Below, piece after piece: positions 38,681 through 45,511 of a stretch of 64,000 nt of DNA (within the stretch, counting starts at the first letter, position 1; the number at the start of each line of letters is the position of its first letter). The notes beneath the pieces are model-generated. The model made no database searches. It saw only the letters and a list, made by a program, of their open reading frames with translations, and was not told the origin of the DNA. The translations under genes were made by a program, and so were the position numbers. Location: positions 36,855 to 100,854 of the IMG/VR virus record IMGVR_UViG_3300046713_000096; one strand, written 5' to 3'. The DNA comes from a virus.

Positions 38681-38967
38681 GACGCCACACCGAAAAACTT
38701 CTTGAACTCGGGCAGATTGCCGTGCCATGCCGCGATGTCGTTGATCGCTTCGGCAGCTTCGCTCGCGTCAGCCTTGCGCCACTGCTCGGCTACTGCGCAC
38801 GGCCCGAGCACCTTGCACGTCATCGGCACCCACACCGTCGTCGTGCCGCGCTTCGTCTGCGTCAGCACGTACTGTCGGCCGCTCGCGTTGTGGCGAAACC
38901 GTTGCCACATGTGCGCGCGAAACGTCTTCGTGTGAATCAGCAAGGTGTCTTTCGTCGTGTTGCCCAT
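38677..38967 (-). CDS. Hypothetical protein, 96 residues
   Basis: MGNTTKDTLLIHTKTFRAHM, then beta-like (YVLTQTKRGTTTVWVPMTCK) and helical segments. Leaderless start 6 nt after TAATCT. Function unknown. Confidence 0.65.
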   Translation of the reverse strand: MGNTTKDTLLIHTKTFRAHMWQRFRHNASGRQYVLTQTKRGTTTVWVPMTCKVLGPCAVAEQWRKADASEAAEAINDIAAWHGNLPEFKKFFGVAS

Positions 38968-38973
38968 ACGCTC

Positions 38974-39001
38974 AGATTAGCGTGCTTTCGCTTCAACGCA
39001 A
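38974..39001 (-). promoter_or_regulatory. Phage leaderless promoter, class A (second of a pair)
   Basis: TTGCGT, 16 nt, TAATCT; ATG 6 nt downstream. A further class A promoter lies about 107 nt upstream. Confidence 0.8.
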
Positions 39002-39008
39002 CAACTAT

Positions 39009-39074
39009 TTATCGCATACACCATAGCCATTGTGGGTTCCAGTGTCACTGTAACCACAACTGTCGAGGCCCCTA
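39009..39074 (-). ncRNA. Candidate small RNA, copy 1
   Basis: Between two class A promoters. From the first promoter the RNA would begin GGACUUAGGGGCCUCGAC, followed by a GUGGUUAC...GGAACCCAC hairpin. It aligns without gaps to copy 2 (44188-44253), with a changed but still paired stem. No convincing ORF. Confidence 0.45.
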
Positions 39075-39079
39075 AGTCC

Positions 39080-39108
39080 AGTATGGCGCGCGTTTCGCTT
39101 CAACGCAA
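39080..39108 (-). promoter_or_regulatory. Phage class A promoter, upstream of RNA copy 1
   Basis: TTGCGT, 17 nt, CATACT. No ATG follows at the leaderless distance. Confidence 0.7.
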
Positions 39109-39267
39109 GTCTTTTTTAGGCGGCTTCTTGTACCACTCGCGATCGCGTTTCGCGCGTGCACGTCGACGCAGCTCGCGCTCGACGAACCACCCCGCCGCCA
39201 AGACGAAGCCACACAGCACAAAGACGCCCGCGGCTTGCGCTGGCGTCTCGATCGAGTCTAGGCACAT
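39100..39267 (-). CDS. Small single-pass membrane protein
   Basis: 55 residues: MCLDSIETPAQAAGVFVLCG, a membrane segment ending in AAGWFVE, then a very basic tail. Its stop TGA lies inside the next promoter (in TTGAAG). Confidence 0.55.
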   Translation of the reverse strand: MCLDSIETPAQAAGVFVLCGFVLAAGWFVERELRRRARAKRDREWYKKPPKKDLR

Positions 39268-39274
39268 GCCTACA

Positions 39275-39571
39275 TCATACCGGGCCGCCCACGAACGCGA
39301 TGACGGCTTCGTCGCTGGCATGGCCCAAGATACGGCCCGCGGCTTTCCAGCTGTCAGAGCGGCGCACAATGCCGTCAGCGGCCACGAACGCAAGAGCCGA
39401 ACGCGACCCGCCCTCGGTCGACCAGAAGATCCGCGCGTACTTGCGCCCGAGCTCGAAGCCGAAGTCGTGATAGGTGGGCCGCCGACCGAGCTTCGCGGTC
39501 ATCAGGTCGGCGCGCGCGTTCAGCGCCGCTACGAAGGCCGTCGCGTGCGCGCTGATGCTCTCGGTCGTCAT
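39275..39571 (-). CDS. Hypothetical protein, about 98 residues
   Basis: MTTESISAHATAFVAALNAR, helical, with a beta region (YARIFWSTEGGSRSALAFVA). Ribosome site GGAAGAG before ATG 39571; an earlier ATG at 39577 overlaps that site. Downstream of the conserved leader. Function unknown. Confidence 0.65.
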   Translation of the reverse strand: MTTESISAHATAFVAALNARADLMTAKLGRRPTYHDFGFELGRKYARIFWSTEGGSRSALAFVAADGIVRRSDSWKAAGRILGHASDEAVIAFVGGPV

Positions 39572-39607
39572 GGTCATCTCTTCCCGGCTGTCGACAGCGA
39601 GCCGCAT

Positions 39608-39656
39608 TGCATCGAGCCCTGTGCGGGCCGCCGCTGCCTTTGCTCGCCGTCGACAA
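39608..39656 (-). promoter_or_regulatory. Conserved 49-nt leader element, copy 2
   Basis: Identical to copy 1 (35202-35250) except for a few positions near the 5' end. Downstream of a class A promoter. Confidence 0.7.
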
Positions 39657-39661
39657 TGCTC

Positions 39662-39689
39662 ATACTAGCGCGGTTTCGCTTCAACGCAA
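39662..39689 (-). promoter_or_regulatory. Phage class A promoter with leader
   Basis: TTGCGT, 16 nt, TAGTAT; followed by the conserved leader, not by a leaderless ATG. Confidence 0.75.
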
Positions 39690-39840
39690 CGACTTTTTAG
39701 CGCCGGTTAAATACCCGTCCGATATCCCAATGAAACCGGGCCCATCCATACACGAATGCCACGTCTTCGACGAAGGTCTTGATCCACTTTCGCACTGTAC
39801 TTCCCCTGATCCCCGAGCTTGCCCTATCGTGTCGCCCACC

Positions 39841-40125
39841 ATGGACGAACGCGAGAGATCTCTGACGTTGTACTACCGCGAGCTACCGGACGGCTTCGAG
39901 GTCGCCGTCTTGCCGCTCACCTATGGCCACGCGCACCTGTGCTACGGCAGACAGGGCGACGACGGCTACATGGACAGCTATTTCTACGCCGATCCCGCCG
40001 TTGCGAGGGCGGCTGCCGAAGTGTGGGACGGTCAGCACGACCCGCTTGATGGCTGGTACCGTCACCCGAGCACGGGTCGCCGTCGCAAGGATGGTGACCC
40101 GAAGCACGAATATTTCTTGCCCTGA
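39841..40125 (+). CDS. Hypothetical protein, 94 residues, plus strand
   Basis: DERERSLTLYYRELPDGFEV, then YGHAHLCYGRQGDDGYMDSY and WYRHPSTGRRRKDGDPKHEY. Aromatic, charged, beta-like. No class A promoter; a TATCGT box lies 10 nt before the ATG. It converges with the gene at 40133. Function unknown. Confidence 0.65.
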   Translation: MDERERSLTLYYRELPDGFEVAVLPLTYGHAHLCYGRQGDDGYMDSYFYADPAVARAAAEVWDGQHDPLDGWYRHPSTGRRRKDGDPKHEYFLP

Positions 40126-40132
40126 AGCGGCT

Positions 40133-40360
40133 TCAGCCGGCCAGCGGCCCGAGCCCGAGCATCGCGAGCTCACGGAAAAGTGCGTTCGTGCGCTCGACTG
40201 CATCCCATCCGCGCGCGATGCCCTTCTCGTCGTGCTTGCCCTTGACCGCTTCGACGACGGCATGTTCTGCCTTGCGTGCGGCGTCCAGGTCGGCGCGAAT
40301 CTGCGCCTCGGTGCGTGTCGTCTTCGTCGTCTTCGTCGTCTTGTTGCTGCGCTTGCCCAT
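40133..40360 (-). CDS. Small helical protein, 75 residues
   Basis: MGKRSNKTTKTTKTTRTEAQ, then helical (IRADLDAARKAEHAVVEAVK). Leaderless start 6 nt after TAGTCT. Function unknown. Confidence 0.6.
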   Translation of the reverse strand: MGKRSNKTTKTTKTTRTEAQIRADLDAARKAEHAVVEAVKGKHDEKGIARGWDAVERTNALFRELAMLGLGPLAG

Positions 40361-40366
40361 GACCTA

Positions 40367-40394
40367 AGACTAGCGTGGTTTCTCTTCAACGCAA
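40367..40394 (-). promoter_or_regulatory. Phage leaderless promoter, class A
   Basis: TTGCGTTGAAGAGAA (one change), 16-nt spacer, TAGTCT; ATG 6 nt downstream. Confidence 0.8.
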
Positions 40395-40403
40395 CAACTA
40401 TTT

Positions 40404-40502
40404 GCAGATGACCGTTTAGGTGTATGCGTCCAGCGCACGCCCCGAGTGCTAGCTATCTGGGCATCCTTCTCGGCCGCTACGCGCCCGTAGAATCGTGCCA
40501 AC
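40404..40502 (-). repeat. 99-bp duplicated spacer, copy 2
   Basis: Gap-free partner of 35294-35392, also just upstream of a minus-strand class A promoter, and adjacent to the plus-strand class A promoter at 40522. Confidence 0.75.
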
Positions 40503-40521
40503 ACGTGAGCCTAAAAAGTTG

Positions 40522-40549
40522 TTGCGTTGAAGCGATGTGCTGCTACGAT
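40522..40549 (+). promoter_or_regulatory. Phage leaderless-like promoter, class A, plus strand
   Basis: AAAAAGTTG, TTGCGTTGAAGCGA, then TACGAT; ATG 40558 is 8 nt downstream. Confidence 0.75.
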
Positions 40550-40557
40550 GTCTCTTC

Positions 40558-41631
40558 ATGGACAGCAACACACGACGCACGATCGGCCTTTGCGGGATCG
40601 TCGCCGCTTACCTCGCCTCGCGCGCGTTTCTTCTCGGCCAATGGACGGGCCCAAACGCTTGGATGTACGGCCTGTTCGCCGACGCCGCGAGCTGCGGAAG
40701 AAATCCCTACCTTCTGCCTGAAGGTGGGTCGATCGGCCCGGAATTGGCTGACTATCCGCCACTGTGGATGGTCGCGTTCGGCGCGTTGGCGCAGTGGATG
40801 CGCAGCGACTACGCCGTGCGAATCGTCTGCTATGCCGGCGATGCTGTGCTGATGCTCGCCGCCCTGCGCTTCGCACGAAAGCGCCTGACCGCCGACGCCG
40901 CTGCGACCGCTGCGCTCGTCGCGCTCAACCCCGCTTGGTTTTGGGCCGACATGTGGATGCTGCAATACAAGGCATGGGCAACGGCTGGCCTCGTCTTCCT
41001 TGCGACGACCGAGTCGGCGCTCGTGACCGGGGCGCTCGCTGGCGCCTTTCTGTTGCCCGGTGTCTTGCTGCCGATGCGCTGGCTCAAGGATCGGGACTGG
41101 CGCGCACTGATGGGCGGCACCGCGGTCGCAGTGGCCTTGTGGCTGCCATGGTTCCCAAGCTCGATCATGGGCGTGCTAGCTCGTCGCTCGGCCGCGCCGC
41201 ACAACACGGGCTATTGGGGTGAGTCACTCGGTGGCTACCTGCCCCGCGCCGTGCAGCCGTTCCTTCTCGCAGTCGCGGTCGGGCTCGCGCTCGTCATCAT
41301 GGCACGCGGTCGCGCGCCCCTCGCGGTGCGCTTTGCTGGCGCGACCTCGCTCGTCATCGCATGCATGCACGACGCGATGGTCAATCGCTGGCTACCGTTT
41401 GCGCTCGTGCCGCTGCTCACCTGTGAGCTTGGCGCGCGCTCACGGTGGGTCGCCTTCGGCCTGTGCTGCATCAGCTGCGCTGCGACCTGGAATGTGCTCG
41501 TGTTCCGCGCCGACGTCCCCGCCATCGTGGGCGTACTCATCAACGCCCCGCTGCCGCTGGCGGCATGGGCGGCCTACCGCAACGGCCAGCGCCGCCCATG
41601 CCCCGTGTTGCTGGCGCAGCCGTCAGCGTAA
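40558..41631 (+). CDS. Multi-pass membrane protein, GT-C glycosyltransferase-like
   Basis: 357 residues with about 8-10 hydrophobic segments. DYPPLWMVAFGALAQWM after the first loop resembles the YPP motif of GT-C family enzymes (GT87/DUF2029, ArnT-like), and the N-terminal acidic loop (LFADAA) could carry the catalytic Asp. Such phage enzymes often modify host surface sugars, changing phage or immune recognition. A transporter is the main alternative. It has its own class A promoter on the strand opposite to the block. Confidence 0.6.
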   Translation: MDSNTRRTIGLCGIVAAYLASRAFLLGQWTGPNAWMYGLFADAASCGRNPYLLPEGGSIGPELADYPPLWMVAFGALAQWMRSDYAVRIVCYAGDAVLMLAALRFARKRLTADAAATAALVALNPAWFWADMWMLQYKAWATAGLVFLATTESALVTGALAGAFLLPGVLLPMRWLKDRDWRALMGGTAVAVALWLPWFPSSIMGVLARRSAAPHNTGYWGESLGGYLPRAVQPFLLAVAVGLALVIMARGRAPLAVRFAGATSLVIACMHDAMVNRWLPFALVPLLTCELGARSRWVAFGLCCISCAATWNVLVFRADVPAIVGVLINAPLPLAAWAAYRNGQRRPCPVLLAQPSA

Positions 41632-41787
41632 CCAGCAAGCGAGCAGAGCAAGCGCGCACAAAACGTTCACGATCCATCCGATCGCGCTCAGCACGATCGG
41701 GTTGCCCATGATCCGGCCTTGCCAAGCGTGCGCGAAGATGGCCAGCGCGACGACACAAGACGCTACAGCGTTCGTTTCCATGTGCAT
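41623..41787 (-). CDS. Small two-helix membrane protein
   Basis: 54 residues starting MHMETNAVASC. Two hydrophobic stretches (VASCVVALAIFAHAW; VLSAIGWIVNVLCALALLA) and little else. CGGAGG lies 8 nt before the ATG. The stop overlaps the glycosyltransferase-like gene's end on the other strand. Possibly holin-like or an accessory subunit of that gene. Confidence 0.6.
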   Translation of the reverse strand: MHMETNAVASCVVALAIFAHAWQGRIMGNPIVLSAIGWIVNVLCALALLACWLR

Positions 41788-41805
41788 GTGTGATGCCTCC
41801 GACCG

Positions 41806-42729
41806 CTAGATAGCTGGCGCGTCGAGGTCACGCGGGTCGCGGAAGCCCTGAAAGCTGGCGATCCGCGGCTTGTCTTTGCGCCCGTGATCCTGGAAACGGT
41901 AGCGCACGATCCGCCCGACCATGATGTCGCGACACTGGAAAATGCGCCTGCGCAGCTCCCATGTGAGGCCGATCCCCGTCCCGATCTTGAACTCGACGCC
42001 CGTCTGCAGGTCGCGCACGACGAGCTTGCCCATCACGCCGCCGTCGACCTTGTTCGCCTTCAACGTGCGCCGCTTCGTCTGTCCGAGCTCGCCGACGAAG
42101 GCTTCGTTTTGGTTGTGCTGAAGTTCGAGCACAGCCACGATCACCGCCTCACTGTCGGTAAAGCGCTTCAGCTTCGACAGGTAGCCCTGACGCAGCGTTG
42201 CACGGCCGCACTTGTAGGGGCCTTCGAGCGCACGAAGCATCACGCCTTCATGCCCGGCTGCGAGCATCTCTTTCTCATATGCCGCGAGCGATTCGGGGGC
42301 GTCGATCCACACGTGCCGACACTCGATCACGTGCTTCCACGCCTCGCCGTGTTGCTTGAAGGTCTGACGCACGTCGCGCACGCGCGCAGCGAAGGCCTCG
42401 CCCGGAAGCACCGGCACGCGGTCGAACACCACGAAGAACCAGTCGTCGGGGGGTGGCTTCTCGCGCGACATGACCGCGCTCTCGACCGCTTGGAACGTCG
42501 CGGGGTATGGAAGCATCAGCTCGCCGTCGAAGCCCTCTGCGTGGCGGCCAAGCGCTTCGAGCACGGCCCGCATGTGCACATTGGGGATCGGCTTCAGCGA
42601 CCGAGCAACGGCCTTGCCGTCGCGAATCACGCACCGGATGCCGTCATACTTCGGGCTAGCCAGCACAGGGTAGCTGACCGCGCTCGCGTCCTTCAGCGTG
42701 GCGGCAAGCATCGGGCGAAACTGTGGCAT
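41806..42729 (-). CDS. ATP-dependent DNA ligase
   Basis: Seals nicks using ATP. Nucleotidyltransferase motif I is ASPKYDGIRC (Lys adenylated), motif III GFDGELML, motif IV HEGVMLRAL with KCGR, and motif V LSKLKRF. The C-terminal OB domain follows (EFKIGTGIGL; GRIVRYRFQDHG). About 307 residues, short like T7-type ligases. MPQFRPMLAATL is chosen as the start over an upstream ATG. Last gene of the operon with the ParB-like gene across a terminator. Confidence 0.92.
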   Translation of the reverse strand: MPQFRPMLAATLKDASAVSYPVLASPKYDGIRCVIRDGKAVARSLKPIPNVHMRAVLEALGRHAEGFDGELMLPYPATFQAVESAVMSREKPPPDDWFFVVFDRVPVLPGEAFAARVRDVRQTFKQHGEAWKHVIECRHVWIDAPESLAAYEKEMLAAGHEGVMLRALEGPYKCGRATLRQGYLSKLKRFTDSEAVIVAVLELQHNQNEAFVGELGQTKRRTLKANKVDGGVMGKLVVRDLQTGVEFKIGTGIGLTWELRRRIFQCRDIMVGRIVRYRFQDHGRKDKPRIASFQGFRDPRDLDAPAI

Positions 42730-42741
42730 GTCAGGCCTTCC

Positions 42742-42779
42742 CAAAAAGAAAAAGGGCGGACCGCTCGCACGGCCCGCCC
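42742..42779 (-). terminator. Rho-independent terminator
   Basis: GGGCGGGC / GTCCGCCC stem followed on the minus strand by TTTTTCTTTTT. The clearest intrinsic terminator in the window; ends the ParB-like transcript. Confidence 0.9.
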
Positions 42780-42810
42780 GCCCGTCGGGGGGGTGACAGG
42801 TCATCTGACC

Positions 42811-43677
42811 CTAGTACTTGTACCCGGCCTGCACAAGCAACTTGCCGAGCTTCGATGTCTCGCCCGGGATGTGTGAGCCAAGCGCAAGCCGTATGCCGAA
42901 GACGGTTTCGGGTTCGAGCTTCGCCGACAGATCTTCGTCGTCGACGAGCTTCACGAGCACGCGCTTCGGTACGCCTGTCACCTTGCCCGCCGCCTTCTTG
43001 GCGCTCGACGTAGTGACCTTCCGCTTGCCGTTCTTCTTCGGCGTGGCGCCCGCTAGAAGCTTGTCGAGCTGCGCAACTTGCTCTTCCTTTTCCAGGCCAT
43101 GCAGCTCGGCCGCTGCGCTGGCGCTGATGTCGCCGTTCGCGACCGCCTTCTTGACCTTCGAGGGCAGCGACGCCATTTTGACCCAATTTTTGACCGCCGC
43201 CGTTGTCACATTGAAGTGGTTTGCAGCGGCCTTGTAGTCGTTGCCGTTGCGTGCGAGCAGACGCATGCACTTCTCGGCCTTCAAGACGACGTTGTCGTCT
43301 TGTCGGTGCTCGTTCAGCGCAATCATGACGCCCTGCACGTGCACGTCGTCACCGTTCTCGAAGACGGCGCTGACGTATACGAGCTCTTCCCCGAGCTTCT
43401 TCAGTCGCTTGTTGGCTTCGCGCGCATGGCGCAGGCGCCCGCGACCGTCGACGACTTCGACACGGCCTTCGGCGCACTTACGAAGCACGATCGGCTCTTT
43501 GACGCCGATCGCCATGATATTGAGCACAGTCGCCTCGACGAGCGGCAAGTGAATGCGCTCATCGTACAGCTCGTGCTCGGGTCCATCTTTGGTGTCGAGC
43601 CCGATGATCACGGGCTCGTTCGGATCGTACTGATGCAGATTCCCGCGCTTAGCGGGCATGATAGCGGCAGCTCCCAT
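42811..43677 (-). CDS. ParB/Spo0J-like protein
   Basis: 288 residues. N-terminal ParB domain: LPLVEATVLNIMAIGVKEPI, VVDGRGRLRHAREANKRL and ALNEHRQDDN (GxxR and NxHR boxes). Next is an HTH (KAAANHFNVTTAAVKNWVKM) and a Lys-rich linker. ParB proteins bind parS and, with CTP, spread along DNA; phage relatives also act as nucleases or regulators. No ParA is seen. It could act on the repeat array near 27 kb, but this is untested. Confidence 0.85.
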   Translation of the reverse strand: MGAAAIMPAKRGNLHQYDPNEPVIIGLDTKDGPEHELYDERIHLPLVEATVLNIMAIGVKEPIVLRKCAEGRVEVVDGRGRLRHAREANKRLKKLGEELVYVSAVFENGDDVHVQGVMIALNEHRQDDNVVLKAEKCMRLLARNGNDYKAAANHFNVTTAAVKNWVKMASLPSKVKKAVANGDISASAAAELHGLEKEEQVAQLDKLLAGATPKKNGKRKVTTSSAKKAAGKVTGVPKRVLVKLVDDEDLSAKLEPETVFGIRLALGSHIPGETSKLGKLLVQAGYKY

Positions 43678-43731
43678 GATTCAAGACTCCCTGCGTTTTA
43701 TACTTCGACATGCCGACATACCCCGGCTTGT

Positions 43732-43760
43732 GCGATAGCGATGACCCGAAGCCCTGTCAA
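43732..43760 (-). promoter_or_regulatory. Sigma-70-type promoter of the ParB-like gene
   Basis: TTGACA, 17 nt, TATCGC, 55 nt before the ATG. Close to host consensus and unlike the class A promoters. Confidence 0.7.
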
Positions 43761-43780
43761 GCGCCACTTTTTTCGCGTAG

Positions 43781-43808
43781 CGGGCCCGGGGGAAGTGTTC
43801 CGGGCCCG
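43781..43808 (-). terminator. CGGGCCCGG hairpin
   Basis: CGGGCCCGG / CCGGGCCCG with a 10-nt loop, 14 nt past the stop of the gene at 43823. Confidence 0.6.
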
Positions 43809-43822
43809 AGCTTCGTTTCACG

Positions 43823-44146
43823 TCACAGCGACAGGTAAAGGCCTGTCCCTTCTGAAATTATGCGGCGCAGCTGGCCAACGTCGACGCGCTCGACTTCCTG
43901 AAGTTGCTTCACACCGCCCGTGACCGCGCCCGTCTTCGCGTTGAATCCGATTTTCGTCACGCGATCAAAACGCACCGTGTACAGGTCATCAGCGGTCAGG
44001 GTCACTGTAACGTGCGTCACCTTCTTGCCGTTTGTGCCGATTTTGAACTGCAGGTGCGAGGGGCCGCCAAGCAGGTTCTTCGCGCCCATCATGGCGAATG
44101 CACGATTGCCGATTTGTTCTGCGATGATGTTTGCGACGTTCGACAT
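43823..44146 (-). CDS. Hypothetical protein, about 107 residues
   Basis: MSNVANIIAEQIGNRAFAMM, helical N-terminus, then beta (HVTVTLTADDLYTVRFDRVT). Leaderless start 6 nt after TACCAT. Function unknown. Confidence 0.65.
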   Translation of the reverse strand: MSNVANIIAEQIGNRAFAMMGAKNLLGGPSHLQFKIGTNGKKVTHVTVTLTADDLYTVRFDRVTKIGFNAKTGAVTGGVKQLQEVERVDVGQLRRIISEGTGLYLSL

Positions 44147-44152
44147 ACCCAT

Positions 44153-44180
44153 ATGGTAGCGCGCGTTCGCTTCAACGCAA
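44153..44180 (-). promoter_or_regulatory. Phage leaderless promoter, class A (second of a pair)
   Basis: TTGCGT, 16 nt, TACCAT; ATG 6 nt downstream. Confidence 0.8.
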
Positions 44181-44187
44181 CCACTTT

Positions 44188-44253
44188 TTAACGGACATGT
44201 CATAGCCAATGTGGGTTCTTGTGTAGCTGTAACCCGTGCCGTCGAGGCCCCTA
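44188..44253 (-). ncRNA. Candidate small RNA, copy 2
   Basis: Same position relative to a promoter pair as copy 1. RNA would start GGACAUAGGGGCCUCGAC, followed by a GGGUU...AACCC hairpin. Same length as copy 1 without gaps. Confidence 0.45.
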
Positions 44254-44258
44254 TGTCC

Positions 44259-44287
44259 AGTGTAGCGCGGCCCTCGCTTCAACGCAA
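44259..44287 (-). promoter_or_regulatory. Phage class A promoter, upstream of RNA copy 2
   Basis: TTGCGT, 17 nt, TACACT. Confidence 0.7.
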
Positions 44288-44294
44288 CGCCTTG

Positions 44295-44639
44295 TTAGCT
44301 AGACCTGCATGGATAGTGCATCGGGGGCAGGATCCGCGCCATGCAATCACCGCACATTCGATCGTCGAAGCTGACGGGGCGCGCCTTGCACTCGCAGCAC
44401 GAGTGCGGGCTTACGCGCCAAAGGATGCCGCACCGCCAACAAGCTATCTCGACGAGGTAGCCATTGCGGGCGCGAAGCCGGCGCTTGCGGCCGCACTCGG
44501 GGCACGGCTGGCGCAGCAAGCTCAGCGGCCACTGTCGGATCGTCGTGCGCACCTGCAATGACGGCTGCGCCTTCTTGGCGCGCTTCTTGGGCTTCTTGGG
44601 CTCGCGCTTGAGCTCTTCTCGTAGCGCGTCGAGCTTCAT
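44295..44639 (-). CDS. MKLxxLR-tagged zinc protein, member 5
   Basis: 114 residues: MKLDALREELKREPKKPKKR, basic linker, then PCPECGRKRR, CWRCGI, CCECKAR and MCGDC, enough for two zincs. Same N-terminal tag as the four genes at 28.2-29.6 kb, but 15 kb away. Confidence 0.7.
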   Translation of the reverse strand: MKLDALREELKREPKKPKKRAKKAQPSLQVRTTIRQWPLSLLRQPCPECGRKRRLRARNGYLVEIACWRCGILWRVSPHSCCECKARPVSFDDRMCGDCMARILPPMHYPCRSS

Positions 44640-44950
44640 CAGTTAGCCCGCCGCACGTCTCTTCCGTACAGCGCGCGCATTTCGAGCACCTTCGTCACAG
44701 CGTGATCGAGGTCGTCGCACTGGTAGGCCTCGAACGTCATCCACAGGTCGAACGGGTCGAGTCGGTGCACGCGCGCCTTGTGCGCGATCTCGATCGCCTG
44801 CCACACCTGCAGGCCGTCGGTTTCGTGCGCGTCCAAAAGCCGGTAGACCGCCAAAGCGTCTTTGATCGAGCCGTCGTCGTGCAGCATCGCGATCGCGCCG
44901 TATAGCCCACACAGTGCACGACCTATCGCACTCGCCATGGTGGAAAACAT
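44639..44950 (-). CDS. Hypothetical helical protein
   Basis: 103 residues; alpha-helical (ALCGLYGAIAMLHDDGSIKD; LQVWQAIEIAHKARVHRLDP). No Shine-Dalgarno; a start at 44938 (MASAIG) is possible. The TGA overlaps the MKL gene start. Function unknown. Confidence 0.6.
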   Translation of the reverse strand: MFSTMASAIGRALCGLYGAIAMLHDDGSIKDALAVYRLLDAHETDGLQVWQAIEIAHKARVHRLDPFDLWMTFEAYQCDDLDHAVTKVLEMRALYGRDVRRAN

Positions 44951-44986
44951 GGCGAGAAGTACCGCGCCGCCTGCCCGGGCGCTGGA

Positions 44987-45469
44987 CTACTCCCAGCGAA
45001 TGCGGGTCGCGCCCGAGCTCTGCGCTGCGCTGGCTAGCTCTTCGAGGCGCCCAAGCGCCTGCGACAGGCTCTCGGACGTGTAGCCGGCCCTGTAGAACCT
45101 CGGGCCCGCTTCCGAGGCGCGCAAGACAGCCGGCTGGCTCACGTTGCGCGCACGAAGCAAGGCGCGCCGAAACACCGCGAGCTCGATCGAGCCGTAGCCG
45201 TCGCCCAAGTCGAGGCCCATGGCCGAAGCCACCGTGCGCGCGTTCTCGTTCGCAAAGTTCACAGCGGGGCGCGCGTCACGCGAGCAGGGTTCGACGCCCG
45301 TGCCCTCACACTGTGCGCAATCCGGGGCAGCGTGCTCGGCCAGCGACGCCCAATCGGTCGACTCACCACGAAACAGCGAACCCCACGAGGGCGCCATTTG
45401 TGCGCACAGGCAGGGCTCGACGGTTTCTTCGCGCGGCACGCTGACGTCTGCGATGAAGCTGATCGACAT
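44987..45469 (-). CDS. Zinc-site protein, 160 residues
   Basis: SISFIADVSVPREETVEPCL, then CAQM, CAQCEGTGVEPC: a CxxCxGxG-like DnaJ finger with one repeat. C-terminal half helical. Start 7 nt after TAGACT, so leaderless or nearly so. Confidence 0.65.
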   Translation of the reverse strand: MSISFIADVSVPREETVEPCLCAQMAPSWGSLFRGESTDWASLAEHAAPDCAQCEGTGVEPCSRDARPAVNFANENARTVASAMGLDLGDGYGSIELAVFRRALLRARNVSQPAVLRASEAGPRFYRAGYTSESLSQALGRLEELASAAQSSGATRIRWE

Positions 45470-45476
45470 ACCCTAC

Positions 45477-45504
45477 AGTCTAGCAGGGGTTCGCTTCAAC
45501 GCAA
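45477..45504 (-). promoter_or_regulatory. Phage leaderless promoter, class A
   Basis: TTGCGT, 16 nt, TAGACT; ATG 7 nt downstream. Confidence 0.75.
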
Positions 45505-45511
45505 CACCTTT

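Noticed and set aside
42000-43700. ParA partner for the ParB-like protein
   Set aside because: No Walker-type ParA ATPase found next to it or elsewhere in the window.
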